A stretch of 64,000 nucleotides of DNA from the NCBI GenBank assembly GCA_004555915.1, contig SFJM01000005.1:1-64000 (forward strand), written 5' to 3'. Of the stretch, positions 16,397-24,236 are shown piece after piece. The stretch comes from Clostridiales bacterium. Its GTDB lineage: Bacteria; Bacillota; Clostridia; Oscillospirales; Butyricicoccaceae. Both the position numbers and the translations under genes were made by a program. Under the pieces are notes generated by a model that worked only from the letters and a program-made list of their open reading frames with translations, was not told where the DNA came from and searched no databases. Each line of letters opens with the position of its first letter. Positions within the stretch are counted from its first letter, which is position 1.

Positions 16397-17913
16397 ACCG
16401 CACGCTCCTTCGTCTGATAAATGGTCGTGTTCGGTGCCGGTTCAGAATTGTCGCCTTTGATCTTTCTCCAAATCATGCTTGCCGGAATGCCGACAACCAG
16501 AGATACAGCAATGGAAATGATGGAGTAGGACCAGATGGACACTGCTCCTGCAGGTGCAAAGTACTTAATGCCGACCATGACAACGGACGATGCGATAAAT
16601 GCCAGCGTTGCGCCAAAGGTATTGGCAACCTTCGTGAATGCACCGAGGATAAAGGTACCAATCAGGATGCCGAGCACCAGACCCATAAAGCCGTTGAACC
16701 ACTCGTATGCGGACTTGATGCCGCCGTTTGCCAGTACGATGGATACGATGATGGCAAAAATACCGACAATCAGGGATACATATTGGCCAATCTTGGTCTG
16801 CTTCTCAAAGCTCAGTTCCTTCTTTGTCAGGCGTGCCTGAATATCCAGTGTCCAGCTTGCCGCAACAGAGTTCAGTCCGGTGGACAGGGTAGACTGCGAT
16901 GCCGCATAAATCGCTGCCAGCAGCAGTCCGGTTACGCCAATCGGAAGCTCAAACGCAATATACGATGCGAAAATCTGGTCCTGCGCAGCTGCCGGAGGCA
17001 GTGCATTCTGCTGATAGAATACATAGAGGCCGGTGCCGATCAGATAGAACACGGTTGCAATAAAGATAGACAGCGCGCCGTTGGTCAGCATCATTTTGTT
17101 CAGCTTCTTCGTATCCGTTGTGGTGGTAAACCGCTGTACGATATCCTGGCTGGATACATACGAGCCCATTGTGTTAAAGCCCGCGCCAATAATCATCAGG
17201 AATACGCTGTCCTTGAGCAGATTGATGTCAAAAATCGGCTGATCCGCTGCAAGGAACTTGCCGCCTGTGGTGAGTGCGTCTGCAATCGCGCCAAAACCGC
17301 CGTTAATATGCGCGATCAGGAACACCAGCGAAGCAGTAACGCCAATCAGCAGAACCGAACCCTGAATAAAGTCTGTCCAAAGCACCGATTTCAAACCACC
17401 GGTATACGAATAGATAATGGCAATGATGCCCATGATGACAATAAGCAGGTTGACACTGATACCGGTCAGATTGCCAAGCACCATGCATGGCAGGTACATG
17501 ATGATCGACATGCGTCCGACCTGATAGATGATAAACATGACTGCGCCGAGTACGCGGAGTCCTTTGCTGCCAAAACGAAGCTCCAGATAATGATATGCAG
17601 TATCAATTCCCAGCTTACTGTAAATCGGTAAGAAGAACTTGATGGTGAGCGGGATGGCAAGCAGCATGCCCAGCTGGGCAAACCACATGATCCATGTTCC
17701 CGCATAGGAATTTCCTGCCAGCGATAAAAATGAAATCGGGCTCAACAGGGTTGCGAATATTGATACGGATGTGACCCACCATGGTACGGTGCCGTCACCC
17801 TTGAAGTATTCTTTTCCCTTCATATCCTTTTTTGCGAAATGAAGGCCAGCGAACAGTACTGCGCCAAGATATACAATCAAGATGACCAGGTCAACGATGG
17901 TAAATCCTTGCAT
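16393..17913 (-). CDS. Sodium:solute symporter, probable sialic-acid transporter
   Basis: A 506-residue SSS-family permease with about thirteen membrane helices. The conserved Na+-site region appears near SISFLSLAGNSYAGTW and the signature GGLKSVLWTDFIQGSVLLIG in the middle. Members in nan operons import N-acetylneuraminate with sodium. Gene position between nanA and nanQ with a four-base overlap to nanQ strongly supports this substrate, but the SSS family also carries sugars and amino acids. AGGAGG precedes the ATG at 17913. No TRAP or ABC sialic-acid importer is seen in the window, so this is the only uptake system here. Confidence 0.88.
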   Translation of the reverse strand: MQGFTIVDLVILIVYLGAVLFAGLHFAKKDMKGKEYFKGDGTVPWWVTSVSIFATLLSPISFLSLAGNSYAGTWIMWFAQLGMLLAIPLTIKFFLPIYSKLGIDTAYHYLELRFGSKGLRVLGAVMFIIYQVGRMSIIMYLPCMVLGNLTGISVNLLIVIMGIIAIIYSYTGGLKSVLWTDFIQGSVLLIGVTASLVFLIAHINGGFGAIADALTTGGKFLAADQPIFDINLLKDSVFLMIIGAGFNTMGSYVSSQDIVQRFTTTTDTKKLNKMMLTNGALSIFIATVFYLIGTGLYVFYQQNALPPAAAQDQIFASYIAFELPIGVTGLLLAAIYAASQSTLSTGLNSVAASWTLDIQARLTKKELSFEKQTKIGQYVSLIVGIFAIIVSIVLANGGIKSAYEWFNGFMGLVLGILIGTFILGAFTKVANTFGATLAFIASSVVMVGIKYFAPAGAVSIWSYSIISIAVSLVVGIPASMIWRKIKGDNSEPAPNTTIYQTKERAV

Positions 17914-17957
17914 GCCTTTCCTCCTAATTTTCTCCCAAAAAACTGTAACTTTTATTT

Positions 17958-18878
17958 TTATGCCAGAAATGCCGCTTTTGCATCGCGGATCATCTGTGCA
18001 GCCTCTTCAACAATCGCCAGATCACTGTCAATCAGAGCCGGCAGCGGTTCTCTGACACCGCCGAGATCCAGTCCCTCGTTGATTTTGAGGATTTCCTTAA
18101 TGACGGCGTACATACTGCCGTGTCCCGCGCACATCTTGTAAATAATGGCATTCACTGTGTACTGGATTTCACGCGCCCGTTTCATGTCTCCCTCTCTGAC
18201 AGCTTTGTCCATCTCAAGGATGAGCTCCGGCATCACACCATAGGTGCCGCCGATGGCACCTTCTGCACCGATGACACGGCCGCTGATAAACTGCTCATCG
18301 GGGCCATTGAAAATGATGTAATCTTCTCCAGCTTCCTGCTTGAACATCTGGATATCCTGAACCGGCATGGACGAATTTTTCACGCCGATCACGCGCGGAT
18401 TTTTACGCATCTCTGCGAACAGATCCATCGTCAGTGCAACGCCTGCCAGCTGCGGGATGTTATAAATCACAAAATCAGTATTCGGCGCCGCAGCGCTGAT
18501 GTCATTCCAGTACTTCGCAATGGCATATGCAGGCAGATGGAAATAAATCGGCGGGATGGCTGCGATTGCATCGACGCCAACACTTTCCGCATGCTTTGCC
18601 AGCTCCACGCTGTCCTTTGTGTTGTTGCACGCAACATGCGCAATAACGGTGAGCTTGCCCTCTGCCGCCTGCATTACATTCTCCAGAAGAATCTTTCTGT
18701 CCTCCACGCTCTGATAAATGCACTCGCCGGATGAGCCGTTGACATATACGCCCTTCACACCCTTTTCAACAAAATACTTTGTCAGTGCCTGCACGCCTGC
18801 CGGATTGATGTTTCCTTTGCTGTCATAACATGCGTAAAACGCAGGAATAACGCCCTTGTACTTGTCCAGATTTCTCAT
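17958..18878 (-). CDS. nanA: N-acetylneuraminate lyase
   Basis: NanA splits sialic acid into pyruvate and N-acetylmannosamine. It is a class I aldolase of the DapA superfamily. The carboxylate-binding motif GSSGE lies at residues 48-52, the catalytic Tyr139 in FVIYNIPQ and the Schiff-base Lys167 in VIGVKNSS. Length is 306 residues, typical. DapA, the other common member, is made unlikely by the genes around it. AAAGGAG precedes the ATG. The gene lies 42 bases after nanE and 44 before the transporter, all one operon. Confidence 0.94.
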   Translation of the reverse strand: MRNLDKYKGVIPAFYACYDSKGNINPAGVQALTKYFVEKGVKGVYVNGSSGECIYQSVEDRKILLENVMQAAEGKLTVIAHVACNNTKDSVELAKHAESVGVDAIAAIPPIYFHLPAYAIAKYWNDISAAAPNTDFVIYNIPQLAGVALTMDLFAEMRKNPRVIGVKNSSMPVQDIQMFKQEAGEDYIIFNGPDEQFISGRVIGAEGAIGGTYGVMPELILEMDKAVREGDMKRAREIQYTVNAIIYKMCAGHGSMYAVIKEILKINEGLDLGGVREPLPALIDSDLAIVEEAAQMIRDAKAAFLA

Positions 18879-18920
18879 ATCAATTTCTCCTTTACTTTTT
18901 TTACATAAAATAGAATTGCT

Positions 18921-19607
18921 CTACTTCAATGCTTCTGTAAATGCTTTTGTGATGAGCTGCGGCCTGGTGATAATCGAACCTACCACGACGCTGAATGCCC
19001 CCAGCTCAATGACACGTTTTGCCTTCTCCGGAGTATTGATATTGCCTTCTGCAATGACCGGATGGTTTGCTTTCGCAACAATCCTACGCAGAATAGCAAA
19101 ATCATCTGCTTCGATTCTGGCCCCCTTGCTCTGTTCGGTATAGCCGACCATCGTTGTGCCGATAAAGTCAAAGCCCAGTGCATCCGCATGCAGCGCTTCC
19201 TCTACCGTCGAACAGTCTGCCATCCAGAGCTGATCAGGATACTTTTCTCTGACTGCATGGAAGAAGTCATCCAGCGTTACGCCGTTTGGGCGCAGGCGTC
19301 CGGTTGCATCGACAGCGATGATCTCCGGCTTTACCTCCATCAGCTCATCGACTTCCTTCATCGTTGGCGTGATATACACGCTGCTGTCCTCGTAATCCCG
19401 CTTGACAATACCGATGATCGGAAGATCCACCTGTGATTGAATCTCCCGGATATCTTCCTTCGTATTTGCCCGAATGCCACATGCGCCTCCCTCTCTGGCG
19501 GCCAGTGCCATTCGTCCCATAATGTAAGAAGAATGCAGCGGTTCGTGCGGAAGAGCCTGACAGGATACGATCAGCTTCCCTCTCAGTTTTTCTACTCTCT
19601 CGTTCAT
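18921..19607 (-). CDS. nanE: N-acylglucosamine-6-phosphate 2-epimerase
   Basis: NanE converts ManNAc-6-phosphate to GlcNAc-6-phosphate. It is a TIM-barrel protein with the family start LRGKLIVSCQALPHEPLHS, the catalytic Lys in IIGIVKRDY and the phosphate-binding end FSVVVGSIITRPQLIT. The start was put at ATG 19607 because AAGGAGG stands just upstream and family homology begins there. The longer frame to 19694 overlaps the promoter. Length is 228 residues, normal. It is the first gene of the sialic-acid operon, driven by the promoter at 19636-19663, and lies back to back with nagB. Confidence 0.94.
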   Translation of the reverse strand: MNERVEKLRGKLIVSCQALPHEPLHSSYIMGRMALAAREGGACGIRANTKEDIREIQSQVDLPIIGIVKRDYEDSSVYITPTMKEVDELMEVKPEIIAVDATGRLRPNGVTLDDFFHAVREKYPDQLWMADCSTVEEALHADALGFDFIGTTMVGYTEQSKGARIEADDFAILRRIVAKANHPVIAEGNINTPEKAKRVIELGAFSVVVGSIITRPQLITKAFTEALK

Positions 19608-19635
19608 TGTTATCGCCTCCTTGATCGATGGTTTC

Positions 19636-19663
19636 AGTATATCTTTTGCAAAATAAATTGCAA
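19636..19663 (-). promoter_or_regulatory. nan operon promoter
   Basis: Minus-strand TTGCAA (19658-19663), 16-base spacer and TATACT (19636-19641). The core is very like the divergent nagB promoter at 19795-19822. A perfect 12-bp palindrome GAAAGTACTTTC (19681-19692) lies just upstream of the -35. Confidence 0.6.
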
Positions 19664-19680
19664 TAATTTCAAACTGTTCA

Positions 19681-19692
19681 GAAAGTACTTTC
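19681..19692. promoter_or_regulatory. 12-bp palindrome between nanE and nagB promoters
   Basis: GAAAGTACTTTC is self-complementary and lies 18 bases upstream of the nan -35 and about 100 bases from the nagB -35. It may be a regulator site. It differs in sequence from the palindromes at 15813-15847. Confidence 0.4.
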
Positions 19693-19794
19693 ACATTTTT
19701 TTTAAATTCGCCTTTGAAACGGCCGATTTTTGCGCGCGCTTTTTGGAGAGTTTGTACAATTTTTTGAGACTTCTTTCTGCCTTTTACGTGGATA

Positions 19795-19822
19795 TTGCAT
19801 TTAATTTGCGGATGATTATACT
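19795..19822 (+). promoter_or_regulatory. nagB promoter
   Basis: TTGCAT (19795-19800), 16-base spacer and TATACT (19817-19822), about 60 bases before the coding start. The spacer shares TTTGC and GAT with the nan promoter at matching positions. Confidence 0.6.
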
Positions 19823-19885
19823 AAAAGACAGGAATATTCCACAAATAAATACCAACATTATGTTCCAATCAAAGGAGAACAACTT

Positions 19886-20617
19886 ATGATTATTTACAAG
19901 GCAAAGGACTATCAGGACATGAGCCGTAAGGCTGCCAATATTATCTCCGCACAGATCATCATGAAGCCGAACTGCGTGCTCGGACTGGCAACCGGCTCTT
20001 CCCCGGTCGGTACCTATGAGCAGCTGGTGAAATGGTATAATAAGGGCGATCTTGATTTTTCCAAAGTAACAAGTATTAACCTGGATGAATACAAGGGACT
20101 TGGGCCAGACAATGAGCAGAGCTACCGTTACTTCATGAATACCCATCTGTTTAATCATGTCAATATCAACAAATCCCGCACCTTTGTCCCGGATGGTCTG
20201 GCGCAGGATACAGAAAAAGCCTGCAGCGAATACAATAAAATCATCGCACAGGCGGGCGGGATCGACATGCAGCTGCTCGGACTTGGAAGCAACGGACACA
20301 TTGGTTTCAATGAACCGGGTGCTGTATTTGAACAGGAAACACATTGTGTCGACCTGACAGAGAGCACCATCGAAGCAAACAAGCGCTTCTTTGCCCGTGT
20401 AGAGGATGTACCGCGTCAGGCATACTCCATGGGCATTAAGAGCATCATGCAGGCAAGAAAAATTCTTGTCATTGTCAGCGGTGAGAGCAAGGCCAATGCA
20501 TTGAAGCAGGCACTGCACGGGCCAATTACACCGGCTTTACCTGCCTCTATTCTGCAGCTGCATAACGATGTCACCTTTGTTGCAGACGAAGCTGCCATGT
20601 CTCTGCTGGATGAATGA
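19886..20617 (+). CDS. nagB: Glucosamine-6-phosphate deaminase
   Basis: NagB turns glucosamine-6-phosphate into fructose-6-phosphate and ammonia, the last step of sialic-acid and GlcNAc use. Features are the phosphate loop GLATGSSPVGTY (residues 33-44), Asp67 in NLDEY, and LGLGSNGHIGFNEPG with His138 and Glu143. These correspond to the catalytic Asp, His and Glu of the family. Length is 243 residues. AAAGGAGA precedes the ATG. The gene is transcribed away from the nan operon, sharing a 280-base control region with it. Confidence 0.95.
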   Translation: MIIYKAKDYQDMSRKAANIISAQIIMKPNCVLGLATGSSPVGTYEQLVKWYNKGDLDFSKVTSINLDEYKGLGPDNEQSYRYFMNTHLFNHVNINKSRTFVPDGLAQDTEKACSEYNKIIAQAGGIDMQLLGLGSNGHIGFNEPGAVFEQETHCVDLTESTIEANKRFFARVEDVPRQAYSMGIKSIMQARKILVIVSGESKANALKQALHGPITPALPASILQLHNDVTFVADEAAMSLLDE

Positions 20618-20904
20618 CCGCAAAAACAGAATCCATTTCTGTTTCCCACTCCTTGCGGTTGCCGAAATCCACGATCATTTTCTTCCTTTCTTATTCCTTT
20701 TTATAGGCTTTCATACTGTTCTGCAGTTTTCTCCATCCTGTATGTGTTGTAATTCTCTTTATATATAGCACCCCAACACGAATTGAAAATCCTTTCACCA
20801 ATTTCATTTCAGAATATGTGGACACAGTATGATTCCATCCAGCAAAACAAATGCCGCAGCAAATGGGATATAGATCCCTGACCGTCAATTCTGGTGACGG
20901 AAAG

Positions 20905-20950
20905 CAGCCCGCCGAGGGAAAGTTCTTCCTTCGGCGGGCTGTCTTTCTGT
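20905..20950 (+). terminator. Strong intrinsic terminator, probably nagB transcript end
   Basis: CAGCCCGCCGA pairs with TCGGCGGGCTG over eleven base pairs, followed by TCTTTCTGTTT. It lies about 290 bases past the nagB stop, unusually far, with another hairpin (CCGTCA / TGACGG, 20882-20900) just before. Confidence 0.75.
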
Positions 20951-21098
20951 TTACATCATGAAATTATTATCATGATAACCGATATAAGTTACAGTTTCAA
21001 TGTTATATATTTTACTGTTAATAATTTTTCATATAGAAGGTCATCCCTTTTTTAAAGTATACTCTGAATATGAGAGATTTGCCAATAACAAAACACGC

Positions 21099-21160
21099 AA
21101 AAAAAGACCACCCTCCGGAGAAACCAGCAGATAAATCTACGGTCTCCGATTAGGGTGGTC
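21099..21160 (-). terminator. Large hairpin terminator facing groEL
   Basis: On the minus strand GACCACCCT ... AGGGTGGTC encloses an inner stem CGGAGA / TCTCCG and is followed by seven T. It is 120 bases beyond the groEL stop and can end the groESL transcript. Confidence 0.7.
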
Positions 21161-21279
21161 AATTCATTTCGGGCAATTGGCGTAAGTTTGGCGTAAGCTA
21201 AAATTTAATTCAACTTTTCAAACCGTTTAAACGCCAATTATTTTAAATACTACTCAATATTTTCGTTTAAATCACGGAA

Positions 21280-22908
21280 TTAGTACATGCCGCCCATGTC
21301 CGGTGCAGCCGGAGCAGCAGCCGGAGCCGGCTCCTTGATGTCGGTAACAATGGACTCAGTGGTCAGTACGGTAGCAGCAACAGATGCAGCGTTCTGCAGA
21401 GCGGAACGGTTTACCTTGGTCGGGTCAACAATGCCAGACTCGATCATGTCGCAGTAGGTCTCAGAGTAAGCATCAAAGCCATAGCCAACCTTGCCGGATT
21501 CACGGATCTTCTCCAGAACAACCGCACCATCAATGCCTGCATTGGCAGCGATCTGACGAATCGGCTCCTGCAGTGCCTTGACAACGATGTTCACGCCGGT
21601 CTTTTCGTCGCCCTGTGCAGCTTCAGCAGCAGCAACAACAGCCGGAACCGCATTGACATAAGCAACACCGCCGCCTGCTACGATGCCTTCCTCTACTGCA
21701 GCACGGGTAGCATTCAGAGCGTCCTCAACACGCAGCTTCTTTTCCTTCATTTCGGTCTCAGTTGCAGCGCCAACCTTGATAACTGCTACGCCACCAGCCA
21801 GCTTAGCCAGTCTCTCCTGCAGCTTCTCGCGGTCAAAATCAGAGGTAGTCGTCTCGATTGCATGACGGATGTTGGCAACACGTGCAGCAATTGCATTGGA
21901 ATCACCCTGGCCATCAACGATAACAGTGCCTTCCTTGTTAACCTTAACCTGACGTGCACGACCCAGCATTTCCAGAGTAGCATCCTTCAGTTCCAGACCA
22001 ACTTCTTCAGAAATGACTTCGCCGCCGGTCAGTACAGCGATATCCTTCAGCATTTCCTTACGACGGTCGCCGAAGCCCGGTGCCTTGACAGCAACGCAGG
22101 TAAAGGTACCACGCAGCTTGTTCAGCAGCAGAGTGGACAGTGCTTCGCCTTCCAGATCCTCAGCAATGATGAGCAGCTTCTTGCCGGTCTTAACAATCTG
22201 CTCCAGCAGCGGCAGCAGGTCCTGAATGTTGGAAATCTTCTTATCGGTAATCAGGATAACAGCATCATCCAGAACAGCTTCCATCTTCTCGGTATCGGTT
22301 ACCATATACGGAGTGATGTAGCCGCGGTCAAACTGCATGCCTTCTACAATCTCAGAATAGGTCTCAGCGGTCTTGGACTCCTCAACGGTAATAACGCCGT
22401 CAGCGGAAACCTTCTCCATAGCCTCTGCAATCAGCTCACCAATTGCTTCGTCACCGGAGGAAATCGCAGCAACACGAGCAACATCATTGGAACCCTTGAT
22501 CTTTTCAGAGTTAGCCTTGATTGCTTCCAGAGCAGTGTCAACACCCTTCGCAATGCCCTTACGCATAATCATCGGGTTTGCACCAGCTGCTACGTTCTTC
22601 ATGCCCTCACGGATGATAGCCTGAGCCAGTACGGTAGCGGTGGTGGTGCCGTCACCGGCCAGATCGTTGGTCTTGGTTGCAACTTCCTTGACCAGCTGTG
22701 CACCCATGTTTTCAAACGGGTCTTCCAGCTCGATGTCCTTGGCAATGGTCACACCGTCATTGGTAATCAGCGGGGAACCATACTTCTTGTCCAGTACAAC
22801 GTTGCGGCCCTTCGGACCCAGAGTTACCTTAACCGTATCAGCCAGCTGGTCTACGCCGCGGCCCAGTGCACGGCGAGCTTCCTCGCCGAAAAGAATCTGC
22901 TTTGCCAT
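21280..22908 (-). CDS. groEL: Chaperonin GroEL, 60-kDa subunit
   Basis: GroEL forms the double seven-membered ring that folds proteins with ATP and the GroES lid. The 542-residue sequence has the standard start AKQILFGEEARRAL, the ATP-binding VTLGPKGRN and GDGTTTATVLAQ, and the C-terminal glycine-methionine tail (DMGGMY), which is short here with one GGM. It is the second gene of the groES-groEL operon, 41 bases after groES, with an AGGAGG ribosome site. Heat-shock regulation is by CIRCE (23277-23303). Confidence 0.98.
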   Translation of the reverse strand: MAKQILFGEEARRALGRGVDQLADTVKVTLGPKGRNVVLDKKYGSPLITNDGVTIAKDIELEDPFENMGAQLVKEVATKTNDLAGDGTTTATVLAQAIIREGMKNVAAGANPMIMRKGIAKGVDTALEAIKANSEKIKGSNDVARVAAISSGDEAIGELIAEAMEKVSADGVITVEESKTAETYSEIVEGMQFDRGYITPYMVTDTEKMEAVLDDAVILITDKKISNIQDLLPLLEQIVKTGKKLLIIAEDLEGEALSTLLLNKLRGTFTCVAVKAPGFGDRRKEMLKDIAVLTGGEVISEEVGLELKDATLEMLGRARQVKVNKEGTVIVDGQGDSNAIAARVANIRHAIETTTSDFDREKLQERLAKLAGGVAVIKVGAATETEMKEKKLRVEDALNATRAAVEEGIVAGGGVAYVNAVPAVVAAAEAAQGDEKTGVNIVVKALQEPIRQIAANAGIDGAVVLEKIRESGKVGYGFDAYSETYCDMIESGIVDPTKVNRSALQNAASVAATVLTTESIVTDIKEPAPAAAPAAPDMGGMY

Positions 22909-22949
22909 GATATCAATAGCCTCCTAAAAAATGAGATAAGAATTTAAAA

Positions 22950-23234
22950 TCAGTCTACAATAGCCAGGATGTCGTTCTGACGAACGATAATCAGTTCCTC
23001 ACCGTCAATCTTGACTTCGGTGCCGGAATACTTGCTGGTGATAACCTTATCGCCAACCTTAACCTGCATCTGTACTTCCTTGCCGTCTACAATGCCGCCA
23101 GGGCCAACAGCCAGGACTTCAGCAACCTGCGGCTTCTCTTTTGCAGTGCTTGCAAGGAAAATGCCGCTTGCGGTGGTTTCTTCTGCTTCGGTCATCTTGA
23201 TGACAACGCGGTCAGATAAAGGCTTGAGCTTCAT
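22950..23234 (-). CDS. groES: Co-chaperonin GroES
   Basis: The 94-residue GroES forms the heptameric lid of the chaperonin. It shows the typical start MKLKPLSDRVVIK, the mobile-loop region ETTASGIFLASTAKEKPQ, and the C-terminal KIDGEELIIVRQNDILAIVD. The ribosome site is AGGAGG. It is the promoter-proximal gene of groESL, directly under the CIRCE operator. Confidence 0.98.
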   Translation of the reverse strand: MKLKPLSDRVVIKMTEAEETTASGIFLASTAKEKPQVAEVLAVGPGGIVDGKEVQMQVKVGDKVITSKYSGTEVKIDGEELIIVRQNDILAIVD

Positions 23235-23276
23235 AATAAAATCCTCCTAAGATGATAAAATTAACTGTTTCATGAT

Positions 23277-23303
23277 TTAGCACTCAAATAACCGGAGTGC
23301 TAA
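23277..23303. promoter_or_regulatory. CIRCE operator (HrcA binding site)
   Basis: TTAGCACTC-N9-GAGTGCTAA is a perfect CIRCE element, placed about 43 bases before groES and just after the -10. HrcA is the known repressor at CIRCE; its gene is not in this window. Confidence 0.97.
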
Positions 23304-23313
23304 CATGTATTAT

Positions 23314-23319
23314 ATTATA
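23314..23319 (-). promoter_or_regulatory. groESL promoter -10
   Basis: Minus-strand TATAAT with an upstream TGA (extended -10 character), followed within about ten bases by the CIRCE element. The -35 region is not clear. Confidence 0.55.
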
Positions 23320-23669
23320 TCATTTCTTCCGAATGCGCAAGACTTTTTTTCCGATTTTGCCAATATTTTTGTAAAAAAATTATGAATGACAGTCAAAGCG
23401 GTATTTTGGACAGTTTATGTGCTTTTCCCTAACTTTTTCTTGCTCTATTTTGACTTTTTCTGCCGAACCGCAATGACAGAACATGCGTTGCGGCTCAGCT
23501 TCCGCCTCCAATGGCCGGCAGAACATGTCTCTTTCAGTCTGTACAGTTTTTCCGATTTTACACTGGAAAATCCATTTTTTCCAGATCTGTAAACAAATAA
23601 CCGGCAGTCAGAACGCTCACCTGCCACAGCAAGGTTATGTGGTCTGCACCGCCGGTTATGTTTTCAATT
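23320..23669. other. 350-base gene-free stretch with structured element
   Basis: No gene is supported. A small hairpin (CTGGAAAA ... TTTTCCAG, about 23565-23588) and a larger structure at 23597-23659 are present. In the larger one ATAACCGGC pairs with GCCGGTTAT over nine bases, enclosing an inner CCACA / TGTGG hairpin (23624-23642). It begins ten bases past the stop of the membrane-protein gene on the minus strand and may terminate it, though a T tract is missing. Confidence 0.45.
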
Positions 23670-24212
23670 TTAACACAGGAAGGTTGTCGCCGCATCTGTC
23701 AGAAACAGGATCAATACCACACCCACCACAGCCGACAGCACGTTCTGCTGCCGTATCATTGTGATTCTCTCAAAAAGCGGCTGGAAGACATACAGGAATA
23801 CCATACCGCCCGCACCAAAACGCAGAGAAGGATTGAGCGCAATGCGTCCCTGAAAATTCCATGCAAACCGGGTATAATCCCACATCCATCCGCCTGTCAG
23901 TACTTCCATCACGTAGCTGCCCATCAGCTCCAGCAGCGTGGCAAGTACCACGATCAGGAAAAATACAATGGCAGGTGTGATATTGATGGATTTCACTCGG
24001 ATCGATTTCTTTTTGATTCCGGTCAGCAGCAAAATAAAGAGCACTGCCGCCGTTCCGTAAATCGGGCAATAGGGCCCGAACAGCACCCCACGGTTGCTAA
24101 AGCCCCAACGGTAGACAACCACTTCCAGAAAGACTTCATACAGCCATCCAATAACGGAATACAGCATGAAATACAGATAATAGTTCCGAACTACGATCCA
24201 TTTTTCCTTCAT
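23670..24212 (-). CDS. Putative ABC-transporter type IV membrane protein (CmpB family)
   Basis: This 180-residue integral membrane protein matches PF06541 in pattern. It has an early FMLYSVIGWLYEVFLEVVVYR helix, the family hallmark NRGVLFGPYCPIYG, then GSYVMEVLTGGWMWDYTRFAWNFQGRIAL. Five hydrophobic helices are predicted. The family is annotated as putative ABC-transporter permease but its role is unknown. The AAGATGAAGG start region lies 24 bases after the methyltransferase gene, so the two are probably cotranscribed. Relatives are common in Clostridia, often as stand-alone genes. Confidence 0.8.
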   Translation of the reverse strand: MKEKWIVVRNYYLYFMLYSVIGWLYEVFLEVVVYRWGFSNRGVLFGPYCPIYGTAAVLFILLLTGIKKKSIRVKSINITPAIVFFLIVVLATLLELMGSYVMEVLTGGWMWDYTRFAWNFQGRIALNPSLRFGAGGMVFLYVFQPLFERITMIRQQNVLSAVVGVVLILFLTDAATTFLC

Positions 24213-24236
24213 CTTGTTCCCCTTATCCCCTCTATG

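Larger units (their letters stand above)
20618..21279. other. 662-base gene-free stretch with several hairpins
   Basis: No gene is convincing here. Directly after nagB a nested inverted repeat occurs (AAACAGAA / TTCTGTTT inside CCGCAA / TTGCGG, about 20619-20660). Two tandem hairpins follow at 20882-20900 and 20905-20941. A large hairpin at 21099-21160 faces groEL. At about 21178-21199 the ten-base unit TTGGCGTAAG is repeated in tandem. About 150 bases of AT-rich sequence between 20950 and 21098 show only a short CATGATA-type inverted repeat. Confidence 0.5.

Noticed and set aside
16357..17631. Long plus-strand frame (424 codons) opposite the SSS transporter
   Set aside because: Shadow of a hydrophobic membrane-protein gene; the translation is rich in Cys, Arg, Asn and Gln and matches nothing recognisable.
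21862..22947. Plus-strand frame (361 codons) opposite groEL
   Set aside because: GroEL is unmistakable on the other strand; the antisense frame results from codon bias.
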